Assembly: GCA_944385065.1 (NCBI GenBank)
Contig: CALWVX010000011.1
Location: 1 to 20,117, forward strand
Direction: 5' to 3'
Length of the DNA: 20,117 nucleotides
Source of the DNA: an uncultured Oscillospiraceae bacterium
GTDB lineage: Bacteria > Bacillota > Clostridia > Oscillospirales > Oscillospiraceae
Of the stretch, positions 1 through 8,626 are shown piece by piece. The position numbers and the translations under genes are program-made. The notes below the pieces were generated by a model, which searched no databases, was not told where the DNA came from, and saw nothing but the letters and a program-made list of their open reading frames with translations. How positions within the stretch are numbered: position 1 is the first letter of the stretch; every line of letters starts with the position of its first letter.

Positions 1-678
1 AAGGGCATCCTGCACGACATCAGTTTGACCATCGGCGAGCGGTTCGTGGCCATCACCGGCCCCAACGGGGGCGGCAAATCCACCCTGGCCAAGGTGATCG
101 CCGGTATCCTCACCCCCGCCACCGGACGGATTCTGCTGGACGGGGAGGACATCACCGGCCTGGGGGTCACCGAGCGGGCCCGGAAGGGGATCAGCTTCGC
201 CTTTCAGCAGCCGGTGCGCTTCAAAGGGCTGACGGTGAAGGATCTGATCACCCTGGCCAGCGGCAAGCAGATCGGCGTGTCCGAGGCCTGTGACTACCTG
301 TCCGAGGTGGGGCTGTGCGCCAAGGACTACATCGACCGGGAGGTGGACGCCTCTCTGTCCGGGGGCGAGCTCAAGCGCATCGAGATCGCCATGATCATGG
401 CCCGGGGCACCAAGCTGTCCGTCTTTGACGAGCCCGAGGCGGGCATCGACCTGTGGTCTTTCTCCAACCTGATCCAGGTGTTCGAGCACCTGCATGAGAA
501 GATCAACGGCTCGATTCTGATTATCTCCCACCAGGAGCGCATCCTGAACATCGCCGACCGGATCATTGTGCTGGCCGACGGACGGGTGGCCCAGGACGGG
601 GCCAGAAAGGATATTCTGCCCGGCCTGCTGGGAGAGACCGACGGGGTGTGCAGCGCCCTGAGCGGCAAGGTGCGGTAA
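1..678 (+). CDS. sufC: SufC-like ABC ATPase of Fe-S cluster assembly (5' partial)
   Basis: The reading frame is open from the first base, so the N-terminus lies outside the window; 225 residues remain. It carries all ABC ATPase motifs: Walker A GPNGGGKST (window residues 20-28), signature LSGGE (119-123), Walker B ending in D143-E144, and the H-loop His177 in IISHQE. The motif spacing and wording are those of SufC, the soluble ATPase that drives the SufB-containing scaffold during iron-sulfur cluster assembly in the cytosol. A SufB-like gene follows on the same strand 239 bp downstream, which supports this over a transport ATPase; no membrane component is visible. With the short partner it fits the minimal two-gene SUF-like system (SmsC). 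The family call is secure; the exact name (SufC or SmsC) is inference. Confidence 0.9.
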   Translation, partial: KGILHDISLTIGERFVAITGPNGGGKSTLAKVIAGILTPATGRILLDGEDITGLGVTERARKGISFAFQQPVRFKGLTVKDLITLASGKQIGVSEACDYLSEVGLCAKDYIDREVDASLSGGELKRIEIAMIMARGTKLSVFDEPEAGIDLWSFSNLIQVFEHLHEKINGSILIISHQERILNIADRIIVLADGRVAQDGARKDILPGLLGETDGVCSALSGKVR

Positions 679-917
679 CCGCGAGACAATTAGGAATTAG
701 AAATCAGGAATGAGGAGTGGAGAAGCCGCCTGCGGCGGCACGGCTCCAAACCGTCCGGCGGAGCCGGACGCCATAATTCCTGACGCCCAATTCTTTTGTG
801 TGTTCCCGCACCCTGCGGGGGCGGGAACCATAGGAAAAAATGTTGAACCTGGGAACACAAAATGAAATTGGGAAATTCCTAACTCCTCATTCCTAATATA
901 CAGAAGGAGACAGAACC
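679..917. repeat. Palindromic, hairpin-rich intergenic element between sufC and sufB-like gene
   Basis: This 239-bp gap inside an apparent operon is built of nested inverted repeats. The outermost perfect arms are AGGAATGAGGAGT at 706-718 and its reverse complement at 882-894. Inside lies an imperfect 22-bp pair at 786-807 and 851-872. Three compact hairpins follow: 725-730/734-739, 752-759/763-770 and 802-809/821-828 (GTTCCCGC/GCGGGAAC). No reading frame of note is present. The TTAGGAATTAG-type wording recurs in part at 11170 and 16351, which suggests a dispersed family of small palindromic (MITE- or REP-like) repeats. A terminator or processing role between the two genes is possible but there is no clear T-tract. 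Confidence 0.7.
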
Positions 918-1835
918 ATGGACGCCATTCAGAAGAGTTTGCTGGAGCAGGTTGCCGAGCTCCACGAGGTTCCCGAGGGGGCCTATAACATCCGGGCCAA
1001 CGGCAAAGCCGCCGCCCGCAACACCACTGCCAACATCGACATTGTGTCCAAAACGGACAAGGACGGCATTGACATCATCATCAAGCCCGGCACCAAGCGG
1101 GAGAGTGTGCACATCCCCGTGGTCCTCAGCGAGAGCGGCCTGCAGGAGACGGTCTACAACGACTTCTATATCGGGGACGACTGCGACGTGACCATTGTGG
1201 CCGGCTGCGGCATCCACAACTGCGGGGTGCAGAACGCCGAGCACGACGGCGTCCACACCTTCTATGTGGGCAAGAACGCCCGGGTGCGCTATGTGGAGCG
1301 GCACTACGGCGAGGGCGACGGCCTGGGGGAGAACATCATGAATCCCACCACCGTGGTGGAGATGCAGGAGGGCAGCTACATGGAGATGGAGACCACCCAG
1401 ATCAAGGGGGTGGACTCCACCGTGCGCACCACCCGGGCCAAGCTGGGCCCCAACTCCACCCTGATTATCAAGGAGAAGGTCATGACCCACGGCAAGCAGC
1501 TGGCCAAATCTGACTTTACCGTGGACCTGGATGGGGACGGGTGCCACACCAACGTGATCTCCCGTTCGGTGGCCCGGGACCAGTCCAAACAGGTGTTCCT
1601 GGCCCGGATCAACGGCAACGCCAAGTGCCACGGCCACTCGGAGTGTGATGCCATCATCATGGACCAGGGGGTGGTGGCGGCCATTCCGGAGGTCACGGCC
1701 AACTGTGTGGATGCAGAGCTGATCCACGAGGCGGCCATCGGAAAGATCGCCGGGGAGCAGCTGATCAAGCTCATGACCCTGGGTCTCACCGAGAAGGAGG
1801 CCGAGGAGCAGATTGTCAACGGTTTCCTGAAATGA
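918..1835 (+). CDS. Short SufB/SufD-family Fe-S cluster scaffold protein (SmsB-like)
   Basis: This 305-residue protein belongs to the SufB/SufD beta-helix family that holds nascent Fe-S clusters with SufC. The ATG is preceded by AGAAGGAGA with good spacing. The C-terminal core is typical of SufB: SECDAII with Cys243, then IHEAAIGKI with His270-Glu271, and a terminal IVNGFLK. By motif alignment these match the cluster-assembly Cys and the HEAT-type His-Glu of Escherichia coli SufB. The protein is far shorter than SufB (about 470-495 aa) or SufD (about 420 aa), and no second SufB/D gene or SufS/SufU follows. This is the shape of the minimal SUF-like (SMS) system known from archaea and anaerobic bacteria. 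What lies upstream of sufC is not visible, so a larger suf operon cannot be excluded. Confidence 0.85.
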   Translation: MDAIQKSLLEQVAELHEVPEGAYNIRANGKAAARNTTANIDIVSKTDKDGIDIIIKPGTKRESVHIPVVLSESGLQETVYNDFYIGDDCDVTIVAGCGIHNCGVQNAEHDGVHTFYVGKNARVRYVERHYGEGDGLGENIMNPTTVVEMQEGSYMEMETTQIKGVDSTVRTTRAKLGPNSTLIIKEKVMTHGKQLAKSDFTVDLDGDGCHTNVISRSVARDQSKQVFLARINGNAKCHGHSECDAIIMDQGVVAAIPEVTANCVDAELIHEAAIGKIAGEQLIKLMTLGLTEKEAEEQIVNGFLK

Positions 1836-1840
1836 ATCAG

Positions 1841-1885
1841 AAAACCGGCGGGGCCCGGACCATTCGGTCCGGGCCCCGCTGTTTT
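1841..1885. terminator. Bidirectional Rho-independent terminator
   Basis: A perfect 14-bp GC-rich stem (1848-1861 with 1866-1879, loop ATTC) is followed by TGTTTT on the plus strand. On the minus strand it runs into TTTT at 1844-1841. It sits between the convergent sufB-like and lrgB genes and can end both transcripts. Confidence 0.85.
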
Positions 1886-1888
1886 CGG

Positions 1889-2572
1889 TCAGGGGAGGAA
1901 GAGGGTGAGAATGGAGGTGAGAATTCCGCACACACACAGGGAGACCGAACTCATGGCTCCCTGAAGGGGGCCGATTTCCAGAGCCCGGGAGGTGCCCAGA
2001 GCGTGGCTGGAGGCGCCGATGCCCACCCCCTGGGCCACCGGGTCGGTAATGCGGAATAGGCGGGCAAACAGAGGGGAGAACAGCGCGCCGACCAGCCCGG
2101 CGGAGATCACGGCGGCGGCAGTGATGCTCCGAATTCCGCCGCTGCTGTCCGAGATGGCCACGGCGATGGCGGTGGTGACGCTTTTGGGCAGCAGGGAGGC
2201 GGCGATGGACGACTCCACGGTCAGCAGCCGGCACAGCAGGAGAATGGAGCCCAGGCTGGTCAGACAGCCGGCCAGACAGCCCGCCAGGACGGGAAAGAAA
2301 TAGGTTTTCAGCAGCCGGCGCTGGTTATAGATGTTCAGCGCCAGCACTGCGGTGGCCGGACCCAGGAACATAGAGATCAGGGAGCCGCCCCGGTCATAGT
2401 CGGCGTGGGGGATCTGAAAAACAGTCAGAATCAGAATGATCAGGCCGCTGGCCACCACCAGGGGGTTGCACAGCAGAAACCCCGTCTTTTTCTGCACCCA
2501 GAGTCCGACGCACCAGGCCGCGCAGCTGAGCCCCAGGCCGAAGAGAGGGGAGGAGAGAATGGTCTCGATCAC
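1889..2572 (-). CDS. lrgB: LrgB/CidB family antiholin-like membrane protein
   Basis: This 227-residue, very hydrophobic protein starts at a GTG at 2572. AAGGAGG lies 7 bases upstream of that codon, and the GTG overlaps the lrgA stop in a GTGA tetranucleotide, indicating translational coupling. Family hallmarks are NPLVVAS near the N-terminus, FLGPATAVLALNIY, LLPKSVTTAIA and GIGASSHALGTSRAL. Several membrane helices are evident, with the conserved block between them. LrgB works with LrgA in the plasma membrane. The pair is linked to autolysis control, overflow metabolism and, in Bacillus (the ysbAB/pftAB pair), pyruvate uptake. No two-component LytSR-type regulator lies nearby. Function here is assigned by family only; the transported substrate or the lysis role cannot be read from sequence. 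Confidence 0.9.
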   Translation of the reverse strand: MIETILSSPLFGLGLSCAAWCVGLWVQKKTGFLLCNPLVVASGLIILILTVFQIPHADYDRGGSLISMFLGPATAVLALNIYNQRRLLKTYFFPVLAGCLAGCLTSLGSILLLCRLLTVESSIAASLLPKSVTTAIAVAISDSSGGIRSITAAAVISAGLVGALFSPLFARLFRITDPVAQGVGIGASSHALGTSRALEIGPLQGAMSSVSLCVCGILTSILTLFLP

Positions 2573-2934
2573 GGCTGTTCCTCCTTGTTCCGGCGGCGGG
2601 CCATCAGCAGCTGGACGGTCCAGGCGGTGACGGCGTAGACCAGGGGGGTGGTGAGCAGAGCGATGATGAGAAAGGGGACCAGGACGCGGGACAGGGTCTC
2701 CCAGTACTCGATCAGTCCCACACAGGAGGGCAGAAAGAAAAAGGCCATGTTTTGGGTCAGAAAGGAGGACACGCGGCCGATGTGCCGCTCTTTGAGACCG
2801 CCGGTCAGCAGCAGGAACAGGAGGAGCAGCAGGCTCAGCACGCTGGCGGGAAAGGGGAAGGGCAGCAGCGCGGCGATTCCCTCGCACAGCAGACACAGGA
2901 TCAGAATCACGGCCAGTTCGCCGAGAATGGGCAT
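2569..2934 (-). CDS. lrgA: LrgA/CidA family holin-like membrane protein
   Basis: A 121-residue protein with about four predicted membrane helices. It carries the CidA/LrgA signature: a PFPASVLSLLLLLFLLL segment followed by VSSFLTQNMAFFFLPSCVGLIEY, and ends in a charged tail (MARRRNKEEQP). The ATG at 2934 is chosen because AGAGGTGAT, a close match to the 16S anti-Shine-Dalgarno complement, lies 7 bases upstream. A GTG four codons earlier (2946) is in frame but lies inside that ribosome binding site. lrgB follows with a 4-bp overlap. The start codon sits only about 20 nt after a terminator-like hairpin and no promoter is evident between, so expression may depend on readthrough or attenuation (inference). 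LrgA-type proteins oligomerise in the membrane like holins. Confidence 0.88.
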   Translation of the reverse strand: MPILGELAVILILCLLCEGIAALLPFPFPASVLSLLLLLFLLLTGGLKERHIGRVSSFLTQNMAFFFLPSCVGLIEYWETLSRVLVPFLIIALLTTPLVYAVTAWTVQLLMARRRNKEEQP

Positions 2935-2953
2935 CACAAAAATCACCTCTGCA

Positions 2954-2989
2954 TAAAAACAGGCCGCCGGGACGGTTTTCCCCGCGGCC
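2954..2989 (-). terminator. Terminator-like hairpin just upstream of lrgA
   Basis: Read on the minus strand, a 10-bp stem with one mismatch (2989-2980 with 2971-2962) is followed by TGTTTTTA. It lies downstream of the lysA stop and 20 nt before the lrgA ATG. It may simply end lysA transcripts, or act as an attenuator for lrgAB. A second perfect 10-bp hairpin (2993-3002/3009-3018) lies just before it in the same leader. Confidence 0.65.
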
Positions 2990-3114
2990 CTTCCGGGCCG
3001 GCCATTCCGCCGGCCCGGTTGGTTTGGTCCTTTCGCCGATCCGCCCCATCTGTGATGGGGTCCCGGCCGAAATACCGGAAGAATACGGATGCTCTGTAAG
3101 AGCGGATTCCTCGC

Positions 3115-4374
3115 TTATTCCCAAATCGCGGTGGCGAAGTAATCCTCCGGCGTTTCGGCCCGCCGGATGAGGCGGGTGGAGCCGTCCTGGCACAGAAGCA
3201 CCTCCGCCGAGCGCAGCCGGCCGTTGTACTGATAGCCCATGGCGTGGCCGTGGGCGCCGGTGTCGTGGATGACCAGCAGGTCGCCGATCTGGATTTCCGG
3301 CAGCATCCGGTCCACGGCGAACTTGTCGTTGTTTTCGCACAGGGCCCCGGTGACGTCGTACTGGTGGTCACAGGGGGCGTCTTCCTTGCCCATGACGGTG
3401 ATGTGGTGATAGGCCCCATACATGGCCGGGCGCATCAGGTTGGAGGCGCAGGCGTCCACCCCGATGTACTCCTTGTAGGTGTGCTTCTGGTGGAGCACCC
3501 GGGTGACCAGATGGCCGTAAGGGGCCAGCATGAAGCGGCCCAGCTCGGTGCAGATGGCCACGTCGTCCATGCCCGCGGGAACCAGAACTTCCTCATAGGC
3601 GCGGCGCACCCCCTCGCCGATAAGGGCGATGTCGTTGGCGGGCTGCTCGGGGCGGTAGGGAACCCCTACGCCGCCGGACAGGTTGATGAAGGTGATATGG
3701 GCCCCGGTCTCCTCTTTCAGCTCCACCGCCAGCTGGAACAAAATCTTGGCCAAAGCGGGGTAGTAGTCGTTGGACAGGGTGTTGGAGGCCAGAAAGGCGT
3801 GAATGCCGAACTCCTCCGCTCCCAGCTCTTTCAGCCGGCGGAAGGCCTGGGTCATCTGTTCCCGGGTCATGCCGTACTTGGCCTCGCCCGGGTTGTCCAT
3901 GACCTGAAAGCCCTCCTCGCTCTCTCCCAGCTGGAAGGTGCCGCCGGGATTGAAACGGCAGGAGATTTTCTTGGGGATATACCCGATGGTATCCTTCAGA
4001 AAGTCGATGTGGGTGATGTCGTCCAGGTTGATGGTGGCCCCCAGCTGGGCGGCCAGGGCAAACTCCTCCGCCGGGGTGTCGTTGGAGGAGAACATGATCT
4101 CCCCGCCCTGGAAGCCGCAGCGGTCGGACATCATCAGCTCACACAGGGAGGAGCAGTCCACACCGCAGCCCTCCTCCTTCAAAATCTTCAGAATCTGGGG
4201 GTTGGGGGTGGCCTTCACGGCGAAGAACTCCTGATAGCCGGGGTTCCAGGCAAAGGCGGCCTTCAGGGCCCGGGCGTTCTCCCGGATGCCCCGCTCGTCG
4301 TACAGGTGGAAGGGGGTGGGGTACTGCGCTGTGATCTCCTGGAGCTGTTCCAGGGTGACAAAGGGCTTTTTCAT
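3115..4374 (-). CDS. lysA: Diaminopimelate decarboxylase family PLP enzyme
   Basis: This 419-residue protein is a fold-type III pyridoxal-phosphate decarboxylase. It converts meso-diaminopimelate to lysine and CO2, the last step of lysine synthesis. The PLP-binding lysine is Lys54 in FFAVKATPNP, followed by GVDCSSLCEL. The C-terminal region has CENNDKFA and HDTGAHGHAMGYQYNGR, both typical of the active site built across the dimer. The start ATG has AAGGAG 9 bases upstream. The segment equivalent to the usual HIGS(Q/G) motif reads GIHAFLASN (residues 190-198), so this is a divergent LysA clade rather than the Bacillus type. dapF lies 2.6 kb away, which supports the pathway. A related amino-acid decarboxylase specificity is possible but less likely. 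It has its own promoter. Confidence 0.85.
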   Translation of the reverse strand: MKKPFVTLEQLQEITAQYPTPFHLYDERGIRENARALKAAFAWNPGYQEFFAVKATPNPQILKILKEEGCGVDCSSLCELMMSDRCGFQGGEIMFSSNDTPAEEFALAAQLGATINLDDITHIDFLKDTIGYIPKKISCRFNPGGTFQLGESEEGFQVMDNPGEAKYGMTREQMTQAFRRLKELGAEEFGIHAFLASNTLSNDYYPALAKILFQLAVELKEETGAHITFINLSGGVGVPYRPEQPANDIALIGEGVRRAYEEVLVPAGMDDVAICTELGRFMLAPYGHLVTRVLHQKHTYKEYIGVDACASNLMRPAMYGAYHHITVMGKEDAPCDHQYDVTGALCENNDKFAVDRMLPEIQIGDLLVIHDTGAHGHAMGYQYNGRLRSAEVLLCQDGSTRLIRRAETPEDYFATAIWE

Positions 4375-4411
4375 GGGCGAGCGCTCCTTCTTTGAAGATA
4401 AACTACCGTTT

Positions 4412-4440
4412 AGTCTACCCAATTTGTCGGGTTCTGTCAA
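4412..4440 (-). promoter_or_regulatory. Sigma-A-type promoter of lysA
   Basis: On the minus strand: TTGACA (4440-4435), a 17-bp spacer, then TAGACT (4417-4412). The -10 ends 37 bp upstream of the lysA ATG. Position and spacing are ideal for the housekeeping sigma factor. Confidence 0.75.
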
Positions 4441-4501
4441 GAAAAAGCGGGGAAGACAGGCCGCCTCCGCCGCCTCTTTGCGCGGGAAGAGAACGGACAC
4501 C

Positions 4502-4531
4502 AAAAGCCCGCGCCCCTTTCGGGGCGCGGGC
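4502..4531 (-). terminator. Rho-independent terminator of glnN
   Basis: A perfect 11-bp GC-rich stem (4531-4521 with 4516-4506, loop GAAA on the minus strand) is followed by TTTTG. It lies about 100 bp downstream of the glutamine synthetase stop codon. The rest of the 254-bp gap between glnN and lysA holds only the lysA promoter. Confidence 0.75.
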
Positions 4532-4628
4532 GGCGGGGCGGTGATCTCAGCCGGACGGACGCGGGGGAAACCAGAGGGAGAGATCGGTTCTCCGCGCCCT
4601 GGATTGCCCCGTCCCGAGGATGGCTTGT

Positions 4629-6737
<2,109 letters not shown>

Positions 6738-6767
6738 ATGCTGTTCATCCCCTTTCCAATTACTCTC

Positions 6768-6796
6768 ATCATATCCCATTCGACCCGGTATTGCAA
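6768..6796 (-). promoter_or_regulatory. Sigma-A-type promoter of glnN
   Basis: On the minus strand: TTGCAA (6796-6791), a 17-bp spacer, then TATGAT (6773-6768), about 30 bp upstream of the glnN start. The remainder of the divergent 207-bp region up to dapF shows only a weak candidate promoter for the plus strand and short GGCCGG palindromes near 6910-6930. Confidence 0.75.
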
Positions 6797-6944
6797 GAAA
6801 CATTCCCGCCAATATCCCGCGGGTCAGGAAAAAAATTGTGGGGGAAATGGACAAAGCCGGTCTTCTGCCCTGACATGACCGGCGGACCGTGCGCATAGGC
6901 TTATGCCAGACGGCCGGCCGCAGGCCGGGAAAGGGGTTGCGACG

Positions 6945-7805
6945 ATGCGATTTACCAAGATGGAAGGGCTTGGCAACGACTACATTTACCTCAACTGTCT
7001 GGAGACGGTGCCGGAGGACCTGCCCGCTCTGGCCAGGCGGATGTCCGAGCGGCACTTCGGGGTGGGGGCCGACGGGCTGATCTGTGTGAAGAAGGGCAGA
7101 GCGGGAGACTTTACCATGGAGATGTACAACGCCGACGGCTCCAGAGGAACCATGTGCGGGAACGGTCTGCGCTGCCTGGGCAAATATGTGTACGACCGGG
7201 GGCTGACCCGCAAAACCTGCCTGACCATTGACACCGATGTGGGTCCCCGGGTGATGGAGCTCCAGGTGCGGGAGAACCGGGCCGTGGGGGCTTCGGTGGA
7301 TATGGGGGAGGTCAAACTGCTGACGCCCATGGAGGTGGAGGCGGGGGGCGAGAGCTTTACTCTGGTTCCGGCCTGGGCGGGCAATCCCCACGGCGTGATC
7401 TTCTGCCCCAGGCCCGAGGCGGTGGAGCTGGAGCGGCTGGGTCCCCTGCTGGAGCGGCATCCCGCCCTGGGAGAGCGGACCAATATTGAATTTGCCGTCT
7501 GTCCCGACGAGGAGACCATTCTGGCCCGGGTTTGGGAGCGGGGGAGCGGAGTGACGCTGGCCTGCGGGACGGGGGCCTGCGCCTGCTTTGCCGCGGCCCG
7601 CCGGATGGGAATGTGCTGTGACCGGGCGCAGGTGCGGCTGCCCGGGGGTGCGCTGGAGGTGGAGCAGAGGGGCGAGCATGTATGGATGGCCGGCCCGGCC
7701 CGCACCGTGTTTGAGGGGGATTTCCCCCTGCATTCAGATGCCCGGACGGCCATTTTCCCAAAAGCCTGTGAAAGATGGCTTGACAACGGCGGGGGATACC
7801 TTTAA
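6945..7805 (+). CDS. dapF: Diaminopimelate epimerase
   Basis: This 286-residue enzyme interconverts LL- and meso-diaminopimelate, giving the precursor for lysine and for the peptidoglycan cross-link. It is a cofactor-independent two-cysteine racemase. The two catalytic cysteines are Cys71 in MCGNGLRC and Cys207 in LACGTGAC. The N-terminal FTKMEGLGNDY and the NPHGVIF segment are also family features (NPH is followed by Gly instead of the common Cys). The ATG at 6945 is chosen because AAAGGGG lies 8 bases upstream and the protein then starts exactly at the family N-terminus. An upstream in-frame ATG at 6903 has no ribosome binding site. A TrmH-family gene follows 56 bp downstream. Confidence 0.95.
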   Translation: MRFTKMEGLGNDYIYLNCLETVPEDLPALARRMSERHFGVGADGLICVKKGRAGDFTMEMYNADGSRGTMCGNGLRCLGKYVYDRGLTRKTCLTIDTDVGPRVMELQVRENRAVGASVDMGEVKLLTPMEVEAGGESFTLVPAWAGNPHGVIFCPRPEAVELERLGPLLERHPALGERTNIEFAVCPDEETILARVWERGSGVTLACGTGACACFAAARRMGMCCDRAQVRLPGGALEVEQRGEHVWMAGPARTVFEGDFPLHSDARTAIFPKACERWLDNGGGYL

Positions 7806-7822
7806 TATAAAAAAGAAATTTA

Positions 7823-7843
7823 CCCCGCCGTGTTCCGGCGGGG
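7823..7843. other. Hairpin between dapF and the rRNA methyltransferase gene
   Basis: A perfect 8-bp stem (CCCCGCCG at 7823-7830, CGGCGGGG at 7836-7843, loop TGTTC) lies 19 bases before the next start codon. The purine-rich stretch right after it probably serves as the ribosome binding site. There is no T-tract on the plus strand, so it is not a standard terminator. It could modulate translation or RNA stability. Confidence 0.4.
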
Positions 7844-7861
7844 AGGACGGGGGAATCTGTT

Positions 7862-8626
7862 GTGGAAGAGATCACCAGCCGAAAAAATCCCCTGTGCGCC
7901 CATTTCCGAAAACTGGCCTCCTCCCGGGCCTACCGGGAGGAGACCGGGGAGTTTCTCTGCGACAGTCCCAAGCTGCTGAAGGAGGCCGAGTTGTGGGGGG
8001 CCACGGTGTGCGCCGTGCTGTTTACCAAGGGGGGCCAGCTGCCCCCCTTTGCCGACCGGGGCGTCCGTCTGGTCCAGGTCAGCGAGAGCGTGATGGAGGC
8101 GGTCAGTCCCATGGCCACCCCACAGGGGGTGGTGTTCTCCTGCCGGATGGGGAGGTGCGAGCCGCCCGCCCGGCTGGAGCAGGGCCGCTATCTGCTGCTG
8201 GAGGGGGTGCAGGACCCGGGCAACGTGGGCACCATCCTGCGCACCGCCGACGCCTTTGATGTGGACGGAATCTTCCTGCTGGAGGGGTGCGCCGACCTGT
8301 ATCATCCCAAGACGGTGCGCTCGGCCATGGGAGTTCACTTCCGAAGGGCGGTGTGGCGCTGCGGGCTGGAACAGGCCGCGGACCTGATCAAAGAGGCGGG
8401 GCTGCCCCTGTATGGGGCGGCTCTGGGAGAGCGCACGGTGGATGTGCGGCGGGCGGACCTGCGCCGCGCCGCCGTCATGGTGGGCAGCGAGGGCAGGGGC
8501 CTGTCCCAGGCCGCCCTGGAGGCGTGCACCGCCGCCATTCAAATCCCCATGAGTCCCCGGTGTGAGTCCCTCAACGCGGCGGTGGCCGCCGCTGTGGTGC
8601 TGTGGGAGGGAATCCGGGGGGATTAG
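7862..8626 (+). CDS. TrmH/SpoU family RNA 2'-O-methyltransferase
   Basis: A 254-residue SPOUT-class methyltransferase. It transfers a methyl group from S-adenosylmethionine to a ribose 2'-OH, most likely in 23S rRNA (RlmB/TsnR-like). The N-terminal 100 residues look like the substrate-binding domain of this family. The catalytic SPOUT domain shows motif 1 DPGNVGTILRTADA (Asn121, Arg127), motif 2 MVGSEGRGLS (Glu210) and motif 3 SLNAAVAAAVVLWE (Asn238). The GTG start at 7862 is preceded by a G-rich stretch (GGGAGGACGGGGG). The position after dapF suggests co-transcription. The stop codon overlaps that of the convergent MFS gene. The exact rRNA or tRNA target cannot be told from sequence. Confidence 0.9.
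   Translation: MEEITSRKNPLCAHFRKLASSRAYREETGEFLCDSPKLLKEAELWGATVCAVLFTKGGQLPPFADRGVRLVQVSESVMEAVSPMATPQGVVFSCRMGRCEPPARLEQGRYLLLEGVQDPGNVGTILRTADAFDVDGIFLLEGCADLYHPKTVRSAMGVHFRRAVWRCGLEQAADLIKEAGLPLYGAALGERTVDVRRADLRRAAVMVGSEGRGLSQAALEACTAAIQIPMSPRCESLNAAVAAAVVLWEGIRGD

Noticed and set aside
3244..4395. A long plus-strand open frame opposite lysA
   Set aside because: It is antisense to a clear enzyme gene; long shadow frames are expected in GC-rich coding DNA, and its Gly/Val/His-rich protein resembles no family.
6860..6900. A plus-strand promoter for dapF (CTGACA followed by a GCATAG-like -10)
   Set aside because: Both boxes are poor matches; it is mentioned only as a weak candidate and is not listed as a feature.
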